Origin: Candidatus Sericytochromatia bacterium
GTDB taxonomy: Bacteria > Cyanobacteriota > Sericytochromatia > UBA7694
DNA: 64,000 nt
Assembly (NCBI GenBank): GCA_018780035.1
Contig: JADMKE010000013.1
Coordinates: forward strand, 143,776 to 207,775
Direction: 5' to 3'
A program made the translations under genes and the position numbers. Below are positions 8,047 to 16,772 of the stretch, piece by piece (within the stretch, counting starts at the first letter, position 1; each line of letters opens with the position of its first letter). The notes below the pieces were generated by a model that saw only the letters and a list, made by a program, of their open reading frames with translations, had not been told where the DNA came from and did not search any database.

Positions 8047-9072
8047 TTAACGCAAAAGCCGAGGCAAAGGCGGTGGAGAAGGGGAAGCCGCACGCGGAAA
8101 GAGAATACCGGGACGCACAATACCCGCACGGGCCTGATTGAGACGGTCTTCGGGTTTGGGACAGGCTTTGAGCTGTGTCGGTCGGCATTGTTTTAAAACC
8201 TGCAGGCATTGTTCGGGATTTTGGGCACATTGCTTGAGCTGCCGGGTATTTAAATCATCGAGTTTGGCCTGTAGCTTGGGCAAAATTTTTGTTTTGGGGT
8301 CAAACTCTTCGATAATAGCCGTAAATTTGCGCTGTTTGTTATCTTTGCGCTTGATCTGAACCTTCATAAAATCGCGAAACTCAATCACCTCAGGTCGCTT
8401 GGCCAAGTCTCTTAGCTCATCGGGGGTTATTTGATGCACAATCGCACCGGTATCGCGTTGAACCACTTCCAAAGCCGCAGTGGAATCGAGATCGATCCGT
8501 TGATTTAAGCGGGTGCGAACATTGGCTTTGATTTGGGGCAAAAGTCCTTTGAGATTGATGGTTTCAGACGGGGAATAAAACTCCAAAACCTGATTGATTT
8601 CCAAAACAGGAACCTGTTTGAGATGATAGGCCACAACCCTTTCACCGTTGGCATCACGGCTGATTTTATCGATCACCATCGTTACCGCTTCGTCGTCGAT
8701 TCGGGCTTTAAACTGGCGAATCTGATCATCGCTGATTTCATCCCCACCATTTTCATCCATACCTTGGGCATAAGCAGGCGCGCCCAAAAGCAAATCCAAA
8801 TTGAAATGATGAAAATGGACCATCTGGCTTTGCACCAAAAATGCACTGGTACCCGAAGGCAGACTAAATTCGCCTTCAACTTCACCCACTTCGAGACGTT
8901 GGCCTTTGCTATTGGGGCGAATATCTGTCTGAGTGGTCGTATTTTGGATTGTGTTGCTGCTGGTCAAAGCCGTCGCCGGGGAGGGGGAGGTCGTCGGCGA
9001 GGTCGCTGGGGCACAGGCAGCAAGCAGGCTTAGCAATAGGCCTAAACGGGACAAAAGCGGGAACGGTTTCAT
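8047..9072 (-). CDS. Lipoprotein of unknown function
   Basis: A 341-aa protein with a lipoprotein signal (LLLSLLAACAPATS, lipobox Cys near residue 20), then a Ser/Thr-rich linker. The body is helical and charged. A basic segment (VQIKRKDNKQRKF) and a cysteine-containing stretch (QCAQNPEQCLQVLKQC) lie in the last third. The start ATG overlaps the stop of the XRE-TPR gene, so it is translated as its second cistron. No family recognised. Coupling to a cytoplasmic regulator suggests an envelope-stress or signalling role, which is inference. Confidence 0.75.
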   Translation of the reverse strand: MKPFPLLSRLGLLLSLLAACAPATSPTTSPSPATALTSSNTIQNTTTQTDIRPNSKGQRLEVGEVEGEFSLPSGTSAFLVQSQMVHFHHFNLDLLLGAPAYAQGMDENGGDEISDDQIRQFKARIDDEAVTMVIDKISRDANGERVVAYHLKQVPVLEINQVLEFYSPSETINLKGLLPQIKANVRTRLNQRIDLDSTAALEVVQRDTGAIVHQITPDELRDLAKRPEVIEFRDFMKVQIKRKDNKQRKFTAIIEEFDPKTKILPKLQAKLDDLNTRQLKQCAQNPEQCLQVLKQCRPTQLKACPKPEDRLNQARAGIVRPGILFPRAASPSPPPLPRLLR

Positions 9073-10292
9073 TTCTTCTCCTCCAGCTTGAGCAACTTGA
9101 CAAATTCAGCCGCTCGCAACGTGCGCAACGATTTTAAATCAGGATCGACGGGGGCCTCTGTTCGGGTGCGATTGTTTTCATCGTCAATTTCAACCGCCCG
9201 CAAGAGCGAGCGCAGACCGAGTTCAAGCAAGGTCTCATCGGGATGAAAGCGGTACTTTAAACTAAACAAACAGGCCTTTAAATAGTGTACCAGCCAATAG
9301 TTGGGAAGACAGCATTCAATCAAATTAATATTGTGTTCAGCCGCTTCAAATTCTTGATTCTTGGCATGGGCATGCACCAAAAAGAGCGCACTTTCGACCA
9401 GATCGTGATAGCTGAGCTTTTCTTTCTCTTGGGAATGCACCACCTGTTTAAATCCGGCAATTGTGCCGAGATAATCACTTTTTTGACCCGCCAGGTCGTT
9501 TAAATAGGCCTGGTTAAACTGCACACGGGCATACTCATCGAGGATATAGATATCGTCGGGGGCCAGTGCCAAAGCGGCTTCAAAGTAATCGCGGGCCTGA
9601 GCGAGGTATTGTTCGGCATTTTGTTGGGCTTCTTTTTTAGCTTTGGCCTTCTTTTGGTCGTGGGCCAGAATAAAGCTATCGAGAAATTCATAGCCCTGTA
9701 AAAAATAGACCACGCCGAGATTGAGCAGCAAATCTTGGCGTTCAATCGCCAGCCGATGTGAATCGGGATTGAGGTCAAAATAGCGCAAAGCCTCTAATTG
9801 AAATTCAATTGCTTTGAGATAGCGACCATGGGCCAACTCCAGGGCAGAAGACAGGGTTTGCAACTGAATCTGATCGTCAAAGAGTCGAAATCCTTCGTCA
9901 ATTTTGGTTTGGGCCACTTCCAACTTGCCCTGGCGAATCAGGGAGATAATCAGCGAGATATAGGCCCTGAAATTGTGGGGATTCTTTACCAAGGCCTCTT
10001 GGAAAATGGCGATCACGTCTTGGCGACCCGTAAAGCTGTCGATGTGCAGTGGGGTATAATCAGCCGCAATGAGTAAATCGTCCAGCGCAGCATCGTTGCC
10101 TTCGGGAAAAAAGACAGGCCCCAACTGCAAAATAAATTCTTTGGAAGGTTGCCGCTCACCGGCTTCCAGCCTTGAAACAAAGGACTCAGAGACACCCACA
10201 CGCTCAGCCAATTTTTTCATGGTCAGCTTGCGCTGTTTGCGTAAACGGCGCAAAGCGGCATGAAAAGGCTCATATTTCTTGTGCTCTGACAC
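9069..10292 (-). CDS. XRE-family HTH regulator with TPR-like C-terminus
   Basis: A 407-aa protein starting at GTG. Residues about 8-60 are a Cro/CI-type helix-turn-helix (RLRKQRKLTMKKLAERVGVS, then SFVSRLEAGERQPS). The remaining 330 residues are paired helices like TPRs (AYISLIISLIRQGKLEVAQTK, AQARDYFEAALALAPDDIY). This XRE-plus-TPR layout matches RRNPP-type peptide-responsive regulators, though no cognate peptide is evident. It heads the coupled cluster lipoprotein, OmpA-like, S9 peptidase. Its promoter (10402-10431) is overlapped by a perfect palindrome, consistent with autoregulation. Confidence 0.88.
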   Translation of the reverse strand: MSEHKKYEPFHAALRRLRKQRKLTMKKLAERVGVSESFVSRLEAGERQPSKEFILQLGPVFFPEGNDAALDDLLIAADYTPLHIDSFTGRQDVIAIFQEALVKNPHNFRAYISLIISLIRQGKLEVAQTKIDEGFRLFDDQIQLQTLSSALELAHGRYLKAIEFQLEALRYFDLNPDSHRLAIERQDLLLNLGVVYFLQGYEFLDSFILAHDQKKAKAKKEAQQNAEQYLAQARDYFEAALALAPDDIYILDEYARVQFNQAYLNDLAGQKSDYLGTIAGFKQVVHSQEKEKLSYHDLVESALFLVHAHAKNQEFEAAEHNINLIECCLPNYWLVHYLKACLFSLKYRFHPDETLLELGLRSLLRAVEIDDENNRTRTEAPVDPDLKSLRTLRAAEFVKLLKLEEKK

Positions 10293-10334
10293 GTTGATTT
10301 TCTCTGGACTTTCGCTTTTGGAGTTTCGCTTAAA

Positions 10335-10371
10335 GACTCAGACGGGGTCAATACTCTGCCAAGTCTGAGTC
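10335..10371 (-). promoter_or_regulatory. Inverted repeat in leader of the XRE-TPR gene
   Basis: GACTCAGAC at 10335-10343 is matched by GTCTGAGTC at 10363-10371, a perfect 9-bp inverted repeat with a 19-base spacer. It lies between the predicted transcription start and the GTG at 10292. It could be a leader hairpin or a second operator. Confidence 0.45.
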
Positions 10372-10375
10372 GGAG

Positions 10376-10393
10376 AGAGATCCGTTGATCTCT
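10376..10393 (-). promoter_or_regulatory. Inverted repeat at the predicted transcript 5' end
   Basis: AGAGATC, a CGTT loop and GATCTCT form a 7-bp perfect stem. It starts about 2 bases after the start point expected from the -10 box at 10402-10407. The minus-strand mRNA would therefore begin with a stem-loop, which often protects a transcript from 5' decay; the same sequence could instead be an operator half-site pair. Confidence 0.4.
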
Positions 10394-10401
10394 ATGTGTC
10401 A

Positions 10402-10431
10402 TTTATAACAAATAACTTGACATTTTGTCAA
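10402..10431 (-). promoter_or_regulatory. Promoter of the XRE-TPR gene cluster
   Basis: Read on the minus strand, a consensus -35 TTGACA (10431-10426) is followed after 18 bases by TATAAA (10407-10402); taking TTATAA as the -10 gives 17 bases. This is an excellent sigma-70-type promoter. It points at the GTG start at 10292 and leaves a leader of about 100 bases. Confidence 0.75.
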
Positions 10432-10432
10432 G
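10416..10432. promoter_or_regulatory. Perfect 17-bp palindrome over the -35 box
   Basis: CTTGACA-TTT-TGTCAAG is a perfect inverted repeat (7+3+7) that covers the minus-strand -35 hexamer. Symmetry, size and position are those of a dimeric HTH operator. The likeliest ligand is the XRE-TPR protein encoded just downstream. Confidence 0.6.
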
Positions 10433-10525
10433 AAAAGGAATGGGATCAAAAAGCTGTGGAAAGAAAAGATGAATGTGTTAATAATATTATACCCAATCAT
10501 TTTGATAAGAAAGATAAAAACTTAG

Positions 10526-11476
10526 GTGCTGACTGAGCCCCTGCAATTCAACTCTTTGTTTATGACACTCCCCACGGGTCAGCGTTTGCATTTGCGCCAG
10601 ATTTTGAGAACCGAAGGGAAAGGGCCCGTGATTTGGCTCCTGCACGGAGCCATTGAAAACGGCAAAATCTTTTATTCCGAGTCCGGCAAAGGTCTGGCCT
10701 GCTTTCTGGCAAGGGCCGGTTACCAGGTCTATGTCTGCGATTTGGGAGGAAGGGGCCAGAGTACCCCACCGATCAGTCGCAAGACACGTTATAGCCAAAC
10801 AGAGACCATTTTAAACGAGCTCCCCGCCATTCAAACCTATTTACAGGCCCGTCACCCCCAACACCCTGTTTTTTGGCTCGCCCACTCCTGGGGTGGGGTC
10901 TTGTTTTTTGCCCATTTGGCGCGTTTGGGCAAAGTGCCCAGTCATTTGGCGGGAGTGGTCTGTTTGGGCACCAAACGACAGGTCAAGGTCAAAAATCGGG
11001 ATCGCCTGATCCAAATTGAAGGGGTCTGGAAACGTTTTGCCTATTTGCTGACGGCAATTTATGGCTATTTGCCCGCCCGACAGTGGAAATTTGGCTCCGA
11101 TAGCGAAAGTCGCAGCTCTCATCACCAGAGTGTGTGCTGGGTCAAACCCGGTCCTTGGCGCGATCCCGAAGATGATTTTGACTATGAAACGGCCCTGCAA
11201 AAGCTGGATTTGCCCCCAGCGCTGTTTTTAACCGGCGTGGCTGATAGCTGTCTGGGCCACGCCCAAGACGTACAGACCTTTATGGCCGAATTGCATCATC
11301 CGGGAGCAGAGTTTAAGCTGATTGGCAAAGCCATGGGCTTTTTACACGACTATGATCACATCAACCTCCTGACCCACCCCGACGCCCCGAAAGATCATTT
11401 TATCCCCATTTTAAACTGGTTAGAGCAACAGGAAAAACGTTGGCAGCAACAGCATTCGGGCGCCGTGGTATACTAA
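10526..11476 (+). CDS. Alpha/beta hydrolase (serine hydrolase/lipase-like)
   Basis: About 316 aa from the GTG at 10526; an ATG 12 codons later (10562) is an equally plausible start, since neither has a strong ribosome site. The fold signature is clear: VIWLLHGAIENG (oxyanion strand), VYVCDLGGRGQS, and the nucleophile elbow AHSWGG with Ser121. A possible acid residue lies in FLTGVADSCLGH and the His in FLHDYDHINLL. The fold suits a cytoplasmic esterase or lysophospholipase-type enzyme; the substrate is unknown. Confidence 0.82.
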   Translation: MLTEPLQFNSLFMTLPTGQRLHLRQILRTEGKGPVIWLLHGAIENGKIFYSESGKGLACFLARAGYQVYVCDLGGRGQSTPPISRKTRYSQTETILNELPAIQTYLQARHPQHPVFWLAHSWGGVLFFAHLARLGKVPSHLAGVVCLGTKRQVKVKNRDRLIQIEGVWKRFAYLLTAIYGYLPARQWKFGSDSESRSSHHQSVCWVKPGPWRDPEDDFDYETALQKLDLPPALFLTGVADSCLGHAQDVQTFMAELHHPGAEFKLIGKAMGFLHDYDHINLLTHPDAPKDHFIPILNWLEQQEKRWQQQHSGAVVY

Positions 11477-11531
11477 AGGACAATTTCAGCTCCAGATTTA
11501 ACAGCAGAGCAAACCAGGAAGGACATTTCGA

Positions 11532-11708
11532 ATGGCCCGTTGCCAGTTTCCCGCCCGTACCCGTGCACATACCCGCGCCGTAGGCAAATCCCGATTATCT
11601 CCAGTCACCTGGATCCTACTGGGCCTGGTCTCAGGAGGTGTATTGGCCCTGGTGATCTGGGCCCTGTTTATGGCCAATCACAAACCCCGCAAACCCGCTT
11701 TGTGGTAA
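11532..11708 (+). CDS. 58-aa single-pass membrane microprotein
   Basis: A short ORF with a strong ribosome site (AGGAAGGA, 8 bases before the ATG). It encodes a basic N-terminus (MARCQFPARTRAHTRAVGKS), one transmembrane helix (about residues 23-46, VTWILLGLVSGGVLALVIWALF) and a basic tail ending KPRKPALW. The strong ribosome site, clean membrane topology and position 55 bases after the hydrolase support a real gene. Function unknown. Confidence 0.7.
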   Translation: MARCQFPARTRAHTRAVGKSRLSPVTWILLGLVSGGVLALVIWALFMANHKPRKPALW

Positions 11709-11754
11709 GCCGCTGAACACCGACCTGCCTTGAGGTGTCTGAAAGATCAACCCA

Positions 11755-11794
11755 ATCATGATCACCCAGTCCGGGTGAGCGCATCATGATCACC
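11755..11794. repeat. 12-bp direct repeat and small hairpin before the VIT-VWA gene
   Basis: ATCATGATCACC occurs at 11755-11766 and again at 11783-11794. Between them TCACCC-AGTCC-GGGTGA (11762-11778) can pair. The second copy ends 3 bases before the AAGGAGG ribosome site, so a regulator or structure here could affect translation. Confidence 0.4.
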
Positions 11795-11809
11795 TTAAGG
11801 AGGCCGACG

Positions 11810-14047
11810 ATGTTCTTTTTTTTGCGCCCCAGCTATTGCTCCAGGTATTGGCTTGGCGGGCTGTTTTTATTGAGTCTCAGCCTGTTCAGTGGTAGCTTGC
11901 CCGCTTATGCTGACGGATTTTTATTGCCCCATTTGCCCAATCACATGATTGCACCGCTGCCCGAGCAGCCCAATTTTGCGATCAAATACCACAAAGTCGA
12001 AGTCGAAATTAACCATCCCCTGGCCCGCACCCGCGTGGATCAGGTCTTTCACAATCCCTCAGCCCGTGAACTGGAAGGCACCTATCTCTTTCCGATTCCA
12101 AGCGGAGCCACTCTCTCGCAATTTGCGATGGATGTTGATGGCAAAATGACCAAAGCTGAACTCTTAGAGTCCAATCAGGCCCGCCAAATTTACGAAGAAA
12201 TTGTCAGGCGCCGTATCGACCCCGGTTTGCTTGAATATGCAGGCAGCAATCTCTACCGGGCACGGGTTTTCCCGATTCCAGCCCGAGGCGACAAACGGAT
12301 TCAACTCAGTTATGATCAGCTTTTGCCCACCCAAAGCAGTTTACACACTTACCGCTACACCCTCAGCACCGAAAAATTTTCAGCCAAACCACTGGAAAAG
12401 GTCAGTGTGACGATCAAGCTCAAAACCAAAACCCCGCTTAAATCGGTGTATTCACCCAGCCACGAACTCAAAATCACCCGCCAAGGCGAGTTCAGCGCGC
12501 TGATCAGCTACGAAGCCAGTCAGGTCAAACCCGACACGGATTTTGAAATTTATTACACCACCGCCGAAGATGCCATTGGTCTCTCGCTGCTCTCTTATCG
12601 CGAAAGCCAACAAGACGGTTATTTTATGCTGCTCGGCGCCCCCCAAGTAGAGTGGAAACAAAATCAGAACACGGCCAAGCACCTGACCTTCATTCTCGAC
12701 ACAAGTGGCAGCATGGCCGGAGACAAGATCAAACAGGCCAAAGCAGCTCTGGAGTATAATCTCAACCAATTGGCCCCCCAGGATTCTTTTCATTTGATCA
12801 GCTTCAGCGATACAGTCGAGCCCTTTTCCAAAGGAGCCTTGCCCGCCAGCTCTGCCAATATCCGCAAGGCGATTGCCCATATCCAAAAATTGGAAGCGAC
12901 CGGCGGCACGGATATTGACTCAGCCCTGCAAATGGCGCTTAAACAACAGGGGCCCCGCAAAATGAACCTGATTGTGTTTTTGACCGATGGTGACCCCACC
13001 GTGGGTGAAACCAATTTTAATACCATTTTGAACAAAGCCCGCAAAGGCAATCAAAACAAAGCCCGACTCTTTGTCTTTGGGGTGGGCTTTGATGTCAATA
13101 TTCCATTTTTGGACAAACTCTCACAAGAAAACCGAGGCAGCAGTGAATTTGTGCGGCCCGAAGAGAATATTGAAATCAAGGTTTCAAGCCTGTTTAACCG
13201 TATTAGCCACCCGATTCTGGCCGATCTCAAACTGGATTTTGGCCAGACCCAGGTCTACGATCTCTACCCCCGCGAATTGCCTGATTTGTTCAAAGGCAGT
13301 CAAATGGTACTGGTTGGGCGCTATCGCCAGCCGGGGCCTGTCAGTCTGAGTTTGAGCGGGGTCTTGCAGGGCAAACCCCAGAAATTTGTCTATTCTGGCC
13401 AAAGCCTCAGTCCCGAAAAAACAAGCCATGCCTTTTTACCCCGGCTTTGGGCCACACGCAAAATTGGTTTTTTACTGGATCAGATTCGCCTCAAAGGCAA
13501 AAGCCAGGAATTGGTCGAAGAAGTGATTCGCCTGAGCAAGGCCTACGGGATTATCACCGAATACACCTCGTTTTTGGTGCGCGAAGACGTGGACGTGCGC
13601 CGTCCCGCCGAAAGTGCCCCAATGCGGGAAGAAGCCGATGGCTATCTCTCGCGCAGCCTCGATGAAGCCAAAGGCTCTTGGGCCATCAGCCAGAGCCGCA
13701 ATGCCCAGAAAATGCAAGACAACGTCGCGCCTGCAGCCGCGAACCGCTTTTATGACTCAGCGGGCCAAGAGCAGCAGATCACCCAGGTGCGTTATGTTGG
13801 CCAGCGGGCCTTTTACCAGAAAAAGAACCTCTGGCAAGATGCCGCTGTGGCAGATAAATTGCCACGTTTGCCGATTGCCCGCTACAGCGAACTCTATTTT
13901 GCCCTGAGCCAAAATGCCGAATTGCGGCAAATTCTGGCCCTGGGCCCCGAATTGGAGTTTGTGCATGGCGGCTACCTGATTCAGATCGGGGAAAAAGGCC
14001 AAACACAAACCACGGCAGAGCTGAAGAAAAAACTCGCACTGCCCTGA
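11810..14047 (+). CDS. VIT-domain plus VWA-domain exported protein
   Basis: A 745-aa protein starting at the ATG at 11810, six bases after AAGGAGG. A signal peptide (LGGLFLLSLSLFSGSLPAYA) precedes a vault-inter-alpha-trypsin (VIT) domain (about residues 45-170, DQVFHNPSARELEGTYLFPI). A von Willebrand A domain follows (about residues 290-470), with the MIDAS signature DTSGSMAG, the Thr in GGTDIDSAL and the Asp in FLTDGDP. The C-terminal 230 residues are less conserved. The layout is that of inter-alpha-trypsin-inhibitor heavy-chain-like bacterial proteins, which bind proteins in a metal-dependent way at the cell surface or in the periplasm. Partner unknown. Confidence 0.9.
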   Translation: MFFFLRPSYCSRYWLGGLFLLSLSLFSGSLPAYADGFLLPHLPNHMIAPLPEQPNFAIKYHKVEVEINHPLARTRVDQVFHNPSARELEGTYLFPIPSGATLSQFAMDVDGKMTKAELLESNQARQIYEEIVRRRIDPGLLEYAGSNLYRARVFPIPARGDKRIQLSYDQLLPTQSSLHTYRYTLSTEKFSAKPLEKVSVTIKLKTKTPLKSVYSPSHELKITRQGEFSALISYEASQVKPDTDFEIYYTTAEDAIGLSLLSYRESQQDGYFMLLGAPQVEWKQNQNTAKHLTFILDTSGSMAGDKIKQAKAALEYNLNQLAPQDSFHLISFSDTVEPFSKGALPASSANIRKAIAHIQKLEATGGTDIDSALQMALKQQGPRKMNLIVFLTDGDPTVGETNFNTILNKARKGNQNKARLFVFGVGFDVNIPFLDKLSQENRGSSEFVRPEENIEIKVSSLFNRISHPILADLKLDFGQTQVYDLYPRELPDLFKGSQMVLVGRYRQPGPVSLSLSGVLQGKPQKFVYSGQSLSPEKTSHAFLPRLWATRKIGFLLDQIRLKGKSQELVEEVIRLSKAYGIITEYTSFLVREDVDVRRPAESAPMREEADGYLSRSLDEAKGSWAISQSRNAQKMQDNVAPAAANRFYDSAGQEQQITQVRYVGQRAFYQKKNLWQDAAVADKLPRLPIARYSELYFALSQNAELRQILALGPELEFVHGGYLIQIGEKGQTQTTAELKKKLALP

Positions 14048-14068
14048 TTTTAAGCGCATAAAAGCCTG

Positions 14069-14102
14069 ACAGCCCCTGGTGATTTTATTCATCAGGGGCT
14101 GT
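14069..14102 (+). terminator. Hairpin after the VIT-VWA gene
   Basis: ACAGCCCCTG and CAGGGGCTGT form a 10-bp stem that extends with one G-T pair towards the loop. No T-run follows on the plus strand, so it is at best a weak intrinsic terminator or an mRNA 3'-end stabiliser. Confidence 0.5.
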
Positions 14103-14287
14103 ATACTGAAAGAGAAGACAAGCAGATACCGTAAAGAATTGGTTATACAAAAGTTAAAATTCGTTTAATCTTACAAAAAAGCAGTTCAGACTTTGTGTCT
14201 TTTGCCCATATATCTTTTATAGCGCCGAGCCGCCCGGCCAAAGAGCGGAATATAAACAAGTGTGTATTTAAAGAGGAGTATTTGAAA

Positions 14288-15118
14288 ATGAGTCTGTTAA
14301 AAAAATCTTTCTTGACCCTGTCTTCTGTCAGCCTGCTGTTGAGCACCGTGGCCTGTAGTGCCACCCCTCCCATGATGAATCAAGCCATGAACCCCGGCCT
14401 GTTGCGTGCCAATAGCGCTGTACAAGGTGCCACCACCCCCCGCGCCAAAGCTGAAACCCCTTTGATTCAAAACCGCAATGTCAAAGTGCCGACTTCCCGT
14501 TTTGACGCCATCGCCGATCAAAACAAAGCCCTGAAATTGCCTGCTGAAGCCGCATTCAAAAAAGCCCCCACCCTGAATGCCCGCAGCCCCTTTGACACCC
14601 CCTTTGGTGAATTGCCTTTCCGCACCTTCAACGATCTGAATGACTATATCCGCTACGGCTATAGCTCCACCCACGAAGATTATAAATACATGAATGACAG
14701 CTATGCCCGCAATCACTTTAACCGCTATATCAACGGCGCTTACCGTGATGTGCAAAACCTCTACAAAGCCTCTCGCGATGATATGAAGCGCTTCATTATG
14801 CTCGATACCCTTGTCAACAGCTTGGAAGTGGATGGCCGTCCTCTGCCCTATGAAGATATCCACAATCCTCCCGCTCAGCAAGAATACAAAATGTTCCCGA
14901 CCGATGCCGCCAAAATTATGCCCTCCTTTGGTGAAATCGTCTCTTATAACCGCAACTCTTATGACGTCAACTACCAGCGTTGGGATGCTTACAGAGCCGC
15001 TCGTTATTATCAAGCCAATTACAATCGCGTTTTCGGCCTGATCATGCAGCACGGCCCCAGCAAGCAAGAAGCTTGGCGCATGGTTCACCGTGAGATCTCT
15101 TCTTACGCTGGTTATTAA
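14288..15118 (+). CDS. Lipoprotein of unknown function
   Basis: A 276-aa protein. The ATG at 14288 follows AGAGGAG by 10 bases; a frame extension upstream lacks a ribosome site. The signal ends in a lipobox (SLLLSTVAC, Cys near residue 22). The mature protein is rich in Tyr, Asn and Arg (RYGYSSTHEDYKYMNDSYAR, YNRNSYDVNYQRWDAYRAAR). The tyrosine-rich repeats suggest a surface or matrix-exposed lipoprotein, but no family is recognised. A strong terminator follows directly, so it is probably transcribed alone. Confidence 0.8.
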   Translation: MSLLKKSFLTLSSVSLLLSTVACSATPPMMNQAMNPGLLRANSAVQGATTPRAKAETPLIQNRNVKVPTSRFDAIADQNKALKLPAEAAFKKAPTLNARSPFDTPFGELPFRTFNDLNDYIRYGYSSTHEDYKYMNDSYARNHFNRYINGAYRDVQNLYKASRDDMKRFIMLDTLVNSLEVDGRPLPYEDIHNPPAQQEYKMFPTDAAKIMPSFGEIVSYNRNSYDVNYQRWDAYRAARYYQANYNRVFGLIMQHGPSKQEAWRMVHREISSYAGY

Positions 15119-15142
15119 ACCCAACCCGCTTAAGTAACGCCA

Positions 15143-15178
15143 AAGGCCCCCGAATTTTCGGGGGCCTTGTTTTTTTTT
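15143..15178 (+). terminator. Strong intrinsic terminator
   Basis: AAGGCCCCCGAA, a TT loop and TTCGGGGGCCTT form a perfect 12-bp stem, followed by G and nine Ts. It ends the lipoprotein transcript. The stem is symmetrical, but the minus-strand side has only short T content, so it mainly works on the plus strand. Confidence 0.93.
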
Positions 15179-15186
15179 AAGAAGCC

Positions 15187-15666
15187 CTATCGGGCTGGCG
15201 GCGGAACCGGCGGCAAATTGCGCGGATTGAGGGGATTGGTGGGCTGATTTGAGGTACGCGGGGGTTTGCGCACAGCCGGAGGCTCTTGAAGTTGGCCCGT
15301 TCCAGCGGCCTGCTGAGCGCGCAATAATTGACTGACAGTGCCCTTTTCAATCGCTTTTTCATCACTGACCCCGTAGAGCTGGCGCTCGATAAAGGCATCC
15401 ATGGCATTGACGGGATGATAGGTGCTCTGGCGGGCCTTGAGCAGGGCATATTCAAACATGCGCAGGCCCGCTTCTTGTCGGGGCTCACTCAAGGCAGACA
15501 ATTGTTTGACCCAATGGTCGATCAGGGCTTGGGGTTCTTCATTGCTCCGCAACTGCGAGACAAAATCCTGAATCATTTCAAAGACATAGTCGGGATGGGC
15601 CTGGCTGAGCTGATACACATCTTGAATGACGTTTTTCAATTGCTCAGGGTAACCAGAATCAGGCAT
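15187..15666 (-). CDS. Cytoplasmic helical protein of unknown function
   Basis: About 159 aa from the ATG at 15666, which has AGAAAGG eight bases upstream. Residues 1-120 are helical (YPEQLKNVIQDVYQLSQAHP, MIQDFVSQLRSNEEPQALID). The last 40 are proline-rich and disordered (PPAVRKPPRTSNQPTNPLNP and a PPVPPPAR end). There is no signal peptide or membrane segment. No family recognised. Confidence 0.68.
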   Translation of the reverse strand: MPDSGYPEQLKNVIQDVYQLSQAHPDYVFEMIQDFVSQLRSNEEPQALIDHWVKQLSALSEPRQEAGLRMFEYALLKARQSTYHPVNAMDAFIERQLYGVSDEKAIEKGTVSQLLRAQQAAGTGQLQEPPAVRKPPRTSNQPTNPLNPRNLPPVPPPAR

Positions 15667-15881
15667 GAAGCAAACCTTTCTAAGCTGTTTTTCGGCAAAA
15701 AACCAAACACAAAGAACCAAAAAAAAGGCAGTGCTGAAAGTTTAGCACAAAGAAAGTGTTTAAAGAAAGCGTGGGCGCTTGTTTAAGTTGATCCGGGCAG
15801 GGCTTTTCTGTTAAGATGCCGCAGAGATCCTCCCCCAAGCATCCCAGAAATTTCCGGAGATCCGCAAAGCAGGAAAAGCGC

Positions 15882-16772
15882 ATGAAATGGACCCTTGAAA
15901 ACCTTTCCGATCAAAGTGGCAAAACCGCTGTCGTCACGGGTGCCAATGCGGGCATTGGTTTTGAGACGGCTCAAGCCTTGGCTGCCAAAGGTGCCCGTGT
16001 GATTTTGGCCTGCCGCAGCCGCGAGCGCGGAGAAGCCGCCCTGGCCAAAATTCGCAAAGAGCATCCCCAGGCCCAGGTTGAATTGCAATTATTGGATTTG
16101 ACCCGTTTGGCGTCTGTGCGTGAGGCGGCAGAACAACTCAAGCAATCGCTCACGCAATTGGACTTCCTTGTCAACAATGCAGGTGTAATGATGCCACCGG
16201 CCTCAAAAACCGAAGAGGGCTTTGAACTGCAAATCGGCGTCAATTTTTTGGGCCATTTTTTGCTCACCGGCCTCTTGCTGGAATTACTGGAGCAGACCCC
16301 CGGCTCACGGGTGATTACCCTCAGCAGCATTGCCCACCGCCGAGGGAAAATCGACTTCGCCAATTTTAAAGGTGAAAAACCCTATCTCAGCTTTCGTGAA
16401 TATGCCCAGAGCAAGCTGGCCTGTCTGCTCTTTACGCTTGAATTGCAGCGCCGTTTAAAAGCAACAGGTTCTCAAGTGCTCTCACTGGCATCACACCCCG
16501 GTTGGACCAAAACCGAATTAACCCGTCACAGTGGTTTGACCGACCAATTGAGCCGTCTGCTGGCCATGCCCACCCTGCAAGGGGCACTGCCAACACTCTA
16601 TGCAGCCACCGAGGCTCTGCCCGGCGGCAGTTATATTGGCCCCGATGGCCTGATCGAGGCCTGGGGTTTTCCGGCACTGGCCAAAATCAGTGCCCATGCC
16701 CAGGATGAAGCTGTCGCCCGCGCGCTCTGGGAAAAAGCCCAAACCCTGACGGGTCTGAGCTATTTAAACTGA
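15882..16772 (+). CDS. Short-chain dehydrogenase/reductase
   Basis: A 296-aa classical SDR. TGANAGIG (residues 19-26) binds the nucleotide. The Ser in ITLSSIAH (Ser148/149) and Tyr174-x3-Lys178 in YAQSK form the catalytic set. ILACRSRERG places an Arg where NADP is usually preferred. The overall pattern (NNAGVMMPP, FLGHFLLTGLLL) is nearest to retinol dehydrogenase or protochlorophyllide-reductase-like SDRs. Substrate not predictable. The stop overlaps the start of the next gene (TGATG). Confidence 0.92.
   Translation: MKWTLENLSDQSGKTAVVTGANAGIGFETAQALAAKGARVILACRSRERGEAALAKIRKEHPQAQVELQLLDLTRLASVREAAEQLKQSLTQLDFLVNNAGVMMPPASKTEEGFELQIGVNFLGHFLLTGLLLELLEQTPGSRVITLSSIAHRRGKIDFANFKGEKPYLSFREYAQSKLACLLFTLELQRRLKATGSQVLSLASHPGWTKTELTRHSGLTDQLSRLLAMPTLQGALPTLYAATEALPGGSYIGPDGLIEAWGFPALAKISAHAQDEAVARALWEKAQTLTGLSYLN

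Noticed and set aside
14297..15124. 275-aa minus-strand open frame
   Set aside because: It is fully antisense to the lipoprotein gene, which has signal peptide, lipobox and ribosome site; the shadow has none.
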